Origin: COMBO-56-21 sp041494275
GTDB taxonomy: Archaea; Thermoplasmatota; Thermoplasmata; UBA10834
NCBI GenBank assembly: GCA_041494275.1
Contig: JBGQAM010000068.1
Coordinates: forward strand, 1 to 8,431
Direction: 5' to 3'
Length of the DNA stretch: 8,431 nucleotides
The notes under the pieces are model-generated. The model saw nothing but the letters and a program-made list of their open reading frames with translations. It made no database searches and was not told the DNA's origin. The translations under genes were made by a program, and so were the position numbers. This document shows, in pieces, positions 7,100-8,431 of this stretch (the stretch's first letter is position 1; each line of letters opens with the position of its first letter).

Positions 7100-7150
7100 G
7101 GAGTGGATACCTTCCGTTGAGCTGTTCAGGAAGAAACTAGGGTCGACCTG

Positions 7151-7162
7151 AGTATTTATATC
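7151..7162 (-). promoter_or_regulatory. Proximal TATA-like promoter of the surface-protein gene
   Basis: Read on the minus strand the sequence is GATATAAATACT, an AT-rich island in GC-rich surroundings. At the usual archaeal spacing of about 25 bases, transcription would start near 7130, leaving a leader of about 30 bases that includes the GGAAGGTATC ribosome site at 7106-7115. There is no clear purine-rich BRE. Confidence 0.45.
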
Positions 7163-7172
7163 AGCAAGACTT

Positions 7173-7192
7173 CGTTCTCGATTTTGAGAATG
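7173..7192. promoter_or_regulatory. Inverted repeat just upstream of the proximal TATA box
   Basis: The arms CGTTCTC (7173-7179) and GAGAATG (7186-7192) pair over seven positions, with one G-T wobble, across a six-base loop. The repeat lies 10 bases upstream of the proximal TATA-like box in the minus direction, where archaeal activators often bind. In a transcript from the distal promoter it could fold as a hairpin. A role is inferred from position only. Confidence 0.3.
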
Positions 7193-7211
7193 CTGCTGGC
7201 ACGAGAGAAGG

Positions 7212-7230
7212 GGGTATATCCAGCATACCC
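7212..7230. promoter_or_regulatory. Perfect 6-bp inverted repeat, operator-like
   Basis: GGGTAT (7212-7217) and ATACCC (7225-7230) are exact reverse complements separated by seven bases. If the distal TATA-like box at 7262-7272 is used, this dyad falls about 10-30 bases after its start site, a typical position for a repressor roadblock. Six base pairs can occur by chance. Confidence 0.3.
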
Positions 7231-7261
7231 GGGAAAACGCGGATTCAGAAAAGCAAGGCAA

Positions 7262-7272
7262 TGTATAAATAG
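7262..7272 (-). promoter_or_regulatory. Distal TATA-like promoter upstream of the surface-protein gene
   Basis: The minus strand reads CTATTTATACA, close to the archaeal box A TTTATATA. It would start a transcript near 7240 with a leader of about 140 bases. The plus-strand reading (TGTATAAATAG) is also TATA-like, but no plus-strand gene follows it, so the minus direction is preferred. Confidence 0.4.
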
Positions 7273-7279
7273 AACTGCG

Positions 7280-7311
7280 AAAAGGTGTTTGAACCAACTA
7301 CCTGGTTGAAG
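7280..7311 (-). terminator. Possible hairpin and T-tract after the 92-residue protein gene
   Basis: TTGAACCA (7289-7296) and TGGTTGAA (7303-7310) pair at seven of eight positions over a six-base loop. On the minus strand the hairpin is followed by CACCTTTT. It begins four bases after the stop codon of the gene at 7315-7593. Archaeal termination relies mainly on T-tracts and this one is only four long, so the call is weak. Confidence 0.3.
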
Positions 7312-7314
7312 CCC

Positions 7315-7593
7315 TTAGTCGGTTTCAGGCTGCTCGATGTCCGTGTCGTCAACATCGGTCGTCTCGTTGTGCGGATTCGACAACCATCTCTGCTGGTTCT
7401 CCATCAGGTGGTCGAGGGCGTTCTGCTGCCCGTGCCTGCTTTGCTCGGGCATGGTGGAGTTCTGGTCCAGGTGGTTCTTGTGGATGTCTATCGCATGCTG
7501 CAGAGGTGTGTTCACGACTCCGGTCGCAACGCCCGCGCCCGCTACTCCGGTCACGGCGAATGCGAGGATCAGCACTTTTGCGATTGCTAGCAT
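7315..7593 (-). CDS. Small secreted or membrane-tethered protein, 92 residues, family not recognised
   Basis: The start ATG at 7593 has a strong GGGGAGG ribosome site (7602-7608) eight bases upstream and opens straight into a hydrophobic segment (MLAIAKVLILAFAVTGVAGA, residues 1-20). A longer frame to 7782 exists, but its extra residues look non-coding. The hydrophobic start could be a signal peptide or an uncleaved anchor. Residues 30-92 are polar and rich in His, Asn, Gln, Asp and Glu, ending in a strongly acidic tail (TTDVDDTDIEQPETD, 78-92). Two stretches look weakly duplicated (QHAIDIHKNHLDQN at 32-45 and QNALDHLMENQQRW at 57-70), perhaps two amphipathic helices. The histidines and acids could bind metal, but there is no fixed motif. 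It lies between a membrane protein gene and the giant surface protein gene on the same strand, with gaps of 109 and 215 bases, so shared transcription is uncertain. Confidence 0.75.
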   Translation of the reverse strand: MLAIAKVLILAFAVTGVAGAGVATGVVNTPLQHAIDIHKNHLDQNSTMPEQSRHGQQNALDHLMENQQRWLSNPHNETTDVDDTDIEQPETD

Positions 7594-7640
7594 CTTGTTT
7601 GCCTCCCCTTTGTTCTCTGAAGCCCACTTGGCCTTCGGCC

Positions 7641-7654
7641 TTAAAGCCTTTTCC
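7641..7654 (-). promoter_or_regulatory. Weak BRE/TATA-like promoter of the 92-residue protein gene
   Basis: On the minus strand GGAAAAGG is followed by CTTTAA, resembling a purine-rich BRE next to a degenerate box A. A start about 25 bases downstream, near 7618, would give a leader of about 25 bases containing GGGGAGG. The TATA element is poor. Confidence 0.3.
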
Positions 7655-7702
7655 CGCACGGACCCCGAACAGTAGCACAAAACGCGTACCGACTTGAAAC
7701 CC

Positions 7703-8242
7703 TCACAGGTGAAGGAATCCCTTGGCGATCTCAAGAATGCGGATGAAAGCGTTCTTCGCCTCCTTCCGGAAAACGACGGCAACGAGCACGGCCAAGAATA
7801 TCATCGCGAACCCCGTCTCGGAAAGGAAGTCGGTCGTCGTCATCTCCACATAAGGTCTGACACCGTAGTGCAGGTGGAACGCGAAGTTGATCCCGCCCTG
7901 CATGTTGAAAGTCACCTCGGGGTCGTAGTAGAGCATGTCCGTCGTGAAGGGCCATGCGAACGCCACTCCTCCAAGATCCAAGACGACGTGCGAAGCTAGG
8001 TAGAAGAACACCAAGAGCGCGCCCAGCGTCCAGTCTGGTCTCTTCATCTTCGAGTATAGGATCAGACCGACCGGCAGGATGACGATCGGGATGAAGCTGT
8101 GGAACACCGCCCTGTGAAGGTTGAAGGCAGCATCGAAATCAGGAAGGATCGCAAACGGAGCGAACAGGAGGACCTTCTTCGTGTCGATCCTCAGCGCGAG
8201 GAGGAACAGGATTGGCAAGAGCAGGTGCATCAGCGGGTCCAT
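7703..8242 (-). CDS. Integral membrane protein of the DUF457/YdjM type (putative metal-dependent hydrolase)
   Basis: This is a 179-residue protein with about four to five membrane segments (roughly 7-33 in two short helices, 48-63, 70-90 and 145-158). The polar motifs typical of the DUF457 (YdjM/LexA-regulated) family are present in order: H6 in MDPLMHLLLP, PDFD at 34-37, H43-x4-H48 in LHRAVFHS, and H85-x3-D89 in ASHVVLDLG, followed by WPF at 98-100. In this family these residues are proposed to form a metal site at the membrane, but the reaction is unproven. The ATG at 8242 is chosen because the family usually begins with a short Met and a helix carrying the first His. A TTG at 8290 would add 16 residues without a better ribosome site. 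It is divergent from the rubrerythrin gene. Confidence 0.8.
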   Translation of the reverse strand: MDPLMHLLLPILFLLALRIDTKKVLLFAPFAILPDFDAAFNLHRAVFHSFIPIVILPVGLILYSKMKRPDWTLGALLVFFYLASHVVLDLGGVAFAWPFTTDMLYYDPEVTFNMQGGINFAFHLHYGVRPYVEMTTTDFLSETGFAMIFLAVLVAVVFRKEAKNAFIRILEIAKGFLHL

Positions 8243-8267
8243 GGCACACGGGCAAAAGCACTCGGGG

Positions 8268-8277
8268 ATTATGAAAG
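8268..8277 (-). promoter_or_regulatory. Tentative TATA-like element for the DUF457 gene
   Basis: The minus strand reads CTTTCATAAT, an imperfect box A. Transcription about 25 bases downstream would begin a few bases before ATG 8242, giving a nearly leaderless message. That would explain the lack of a clear ribosome site there. Confidence 0.25.
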
Positions 8278-8310
8278 GATGCTTTCCCAAGCTGACATCG
8301 GCAAAAACTC

Positions 8311-8318
8311 TTTATTGG
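8311..8318 (+). promoter_or_regulatory. TATA-like promoter of the rubrerythrin gene
   Basis: TTTATTGG is preceded by the A-rich GCAAAAACTC, which may act as a BRE. A start about 25 bases downstream, near 8338-8340, leaves a leader of about 25 bases holding GGGGAG (8353-8358) before ATG 8364. Read in reverse (CCAATAAA), the same AT island could also serve the divergent gene. Confidence 0.45.
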
Positions 8319-8363
8319 CCCTTTGCTCTGCAAATTCCGAAGTAGTCCAACAGGGGAGATAGA

Positions 8364-8431
8364 ATGCACGCGATGACAGACAGGAATCTGCACGAAGCTT
8401 TTGCCGGAGAGAGCCAAGCATACATGAAGTA
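8364..8431 (+). CDS. Rubrerythrin family protein, N-terminus (cut by window end)
   Basis: Twenty-two codons are visible, reading MHAMTDRNLHEAFAGESQAY and then MK. The core NLHEAFAGESQAYMK is the first helix of rubrerythrins, in which the Glu of the AGES segment is a ligand of the diiron centre. Rubrerythrins reduce hydrogen peroxide in the cytoplasm of anaerobes and microaerophiles, normally with a second rubredoxin-like iron domain, which would lie beyond the window. ATG 8364 is chosen because GGGGAG at 8353-8358 lies five bases before it. ATG 8373 is an alternative that would lie 14 bases from that site. The gene has its own TATA-like box and is divergent from the membrane protein gene. Whether the full protein keeps the rubredoxin domain cannot be told. 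Confidence 0.85.
   Translation, partial: MHAMTDRNLHEAFAGESQAYMK

Noticed and set aside
7100..7297. N-terminal extension of the surface protein to a TTG at 7297
   Set aside because: The extra 66 residues would place the signal peptide deep inside the protein, cover both TATA-like boxes, and lack the good ribosome site found before ATG 7099.
7263..7314. Plus-strand promoter at TGTATAAATAG driving an antisense RNA
   Set aside because: No plus-strand gene or recognisable RNA follows, and the same bases fit a minus-strand promoter for the surface protein better.
7630..7640. GGCC-TTC-GGCC palindrome upstream of the 92-residue protein gene
   Set aside because: A 4-bp stem in GC-rich sequence is expected by chance, and there is no second copy or matching position to suggest an operator.
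7594..7782. Longer start for the 92-residue protein at 7782
   Set aside because: The added residues are Arg/Ser-rich and non-coding in look, overlap the end of the DUF457 gene, and bypass the GGGGAGG site directly before ATG 7593.

Overview
The window looks like a piece of an archaeal genome, most likely euryarchaeal and Thermoplasmatota-like. This placement is inference from gene content and signals; no marker gene is present. Supporting signs are Shine-Dalgarno sites of the GGAGGTGATC type, TATA-like boxes instead of -35/-10 pairs, frequent AGA/AGG and ATA codons, a very large N-glycosylation-rich surface protein anchored by one C-terminal helix, and a rubrerythrin typical of anaerobes or microaerophiles. 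There are seven genes: five complete and two cut by the window edges. No tRNA, rRNA, CRISPR array or insertion sequence was seen.

Positions 1-1973 (+ strand) hold the end of a tight sugar-phosphate operon. It contains the last 22 codons of a protein that may be a GHMP-type heptose kinase, a GmhA-like SIS isomerase, a GmhB-like HAD phosphatase with its zinc site intact, and a transaldolase. Together they fit a pathway that makes sedoheptulose-7-phosphate, isomerises it to heptose-7-phosphate, phosphorylates it at C1 and removes the C7 phosphate, leaving heptose-1-phosphate for nucleotide activation. The final nucleotidyltransferase is not in view. The phosphatase has no ATG, GTG or TTG in front of its catalytic DxD motif, which points to an unusual start or a base error.

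Positions 2024-7099 (- strand, convergent with the operon) encode a 1691-residue membrane-anchored surface protein. It has a signal peptide, a DNRLRE/CBM96-like domain, a concanavalin-like beta sandwich, Ig-like modules, six cadherin-like repeats with a regular aspartate pattern, one transmembrane helix and a cytoplasmic domain of roadblock/longin-like secondary structure. This resembles a receptor more than a plain S-layer protein. All 23 N-X-S/T sequons lie before the membrane helix.

Positions 7100-8363 contain a 215-base regulatory gap with two TATA-like boxes and two inverted repeats, a small secreted or membrane-tethered 92-residue protein, a DUF457/YdjM-like integral membrane protein (both on the - strand), and a divergent intergenic region. 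Position 8364 to the edge (+) is the start of a rubrerythrin gene. A possible functional link is that the heptose operon supplies a sugar for glycans on the neighbouring glycoprotein, but only proximity and the sequon density support this.
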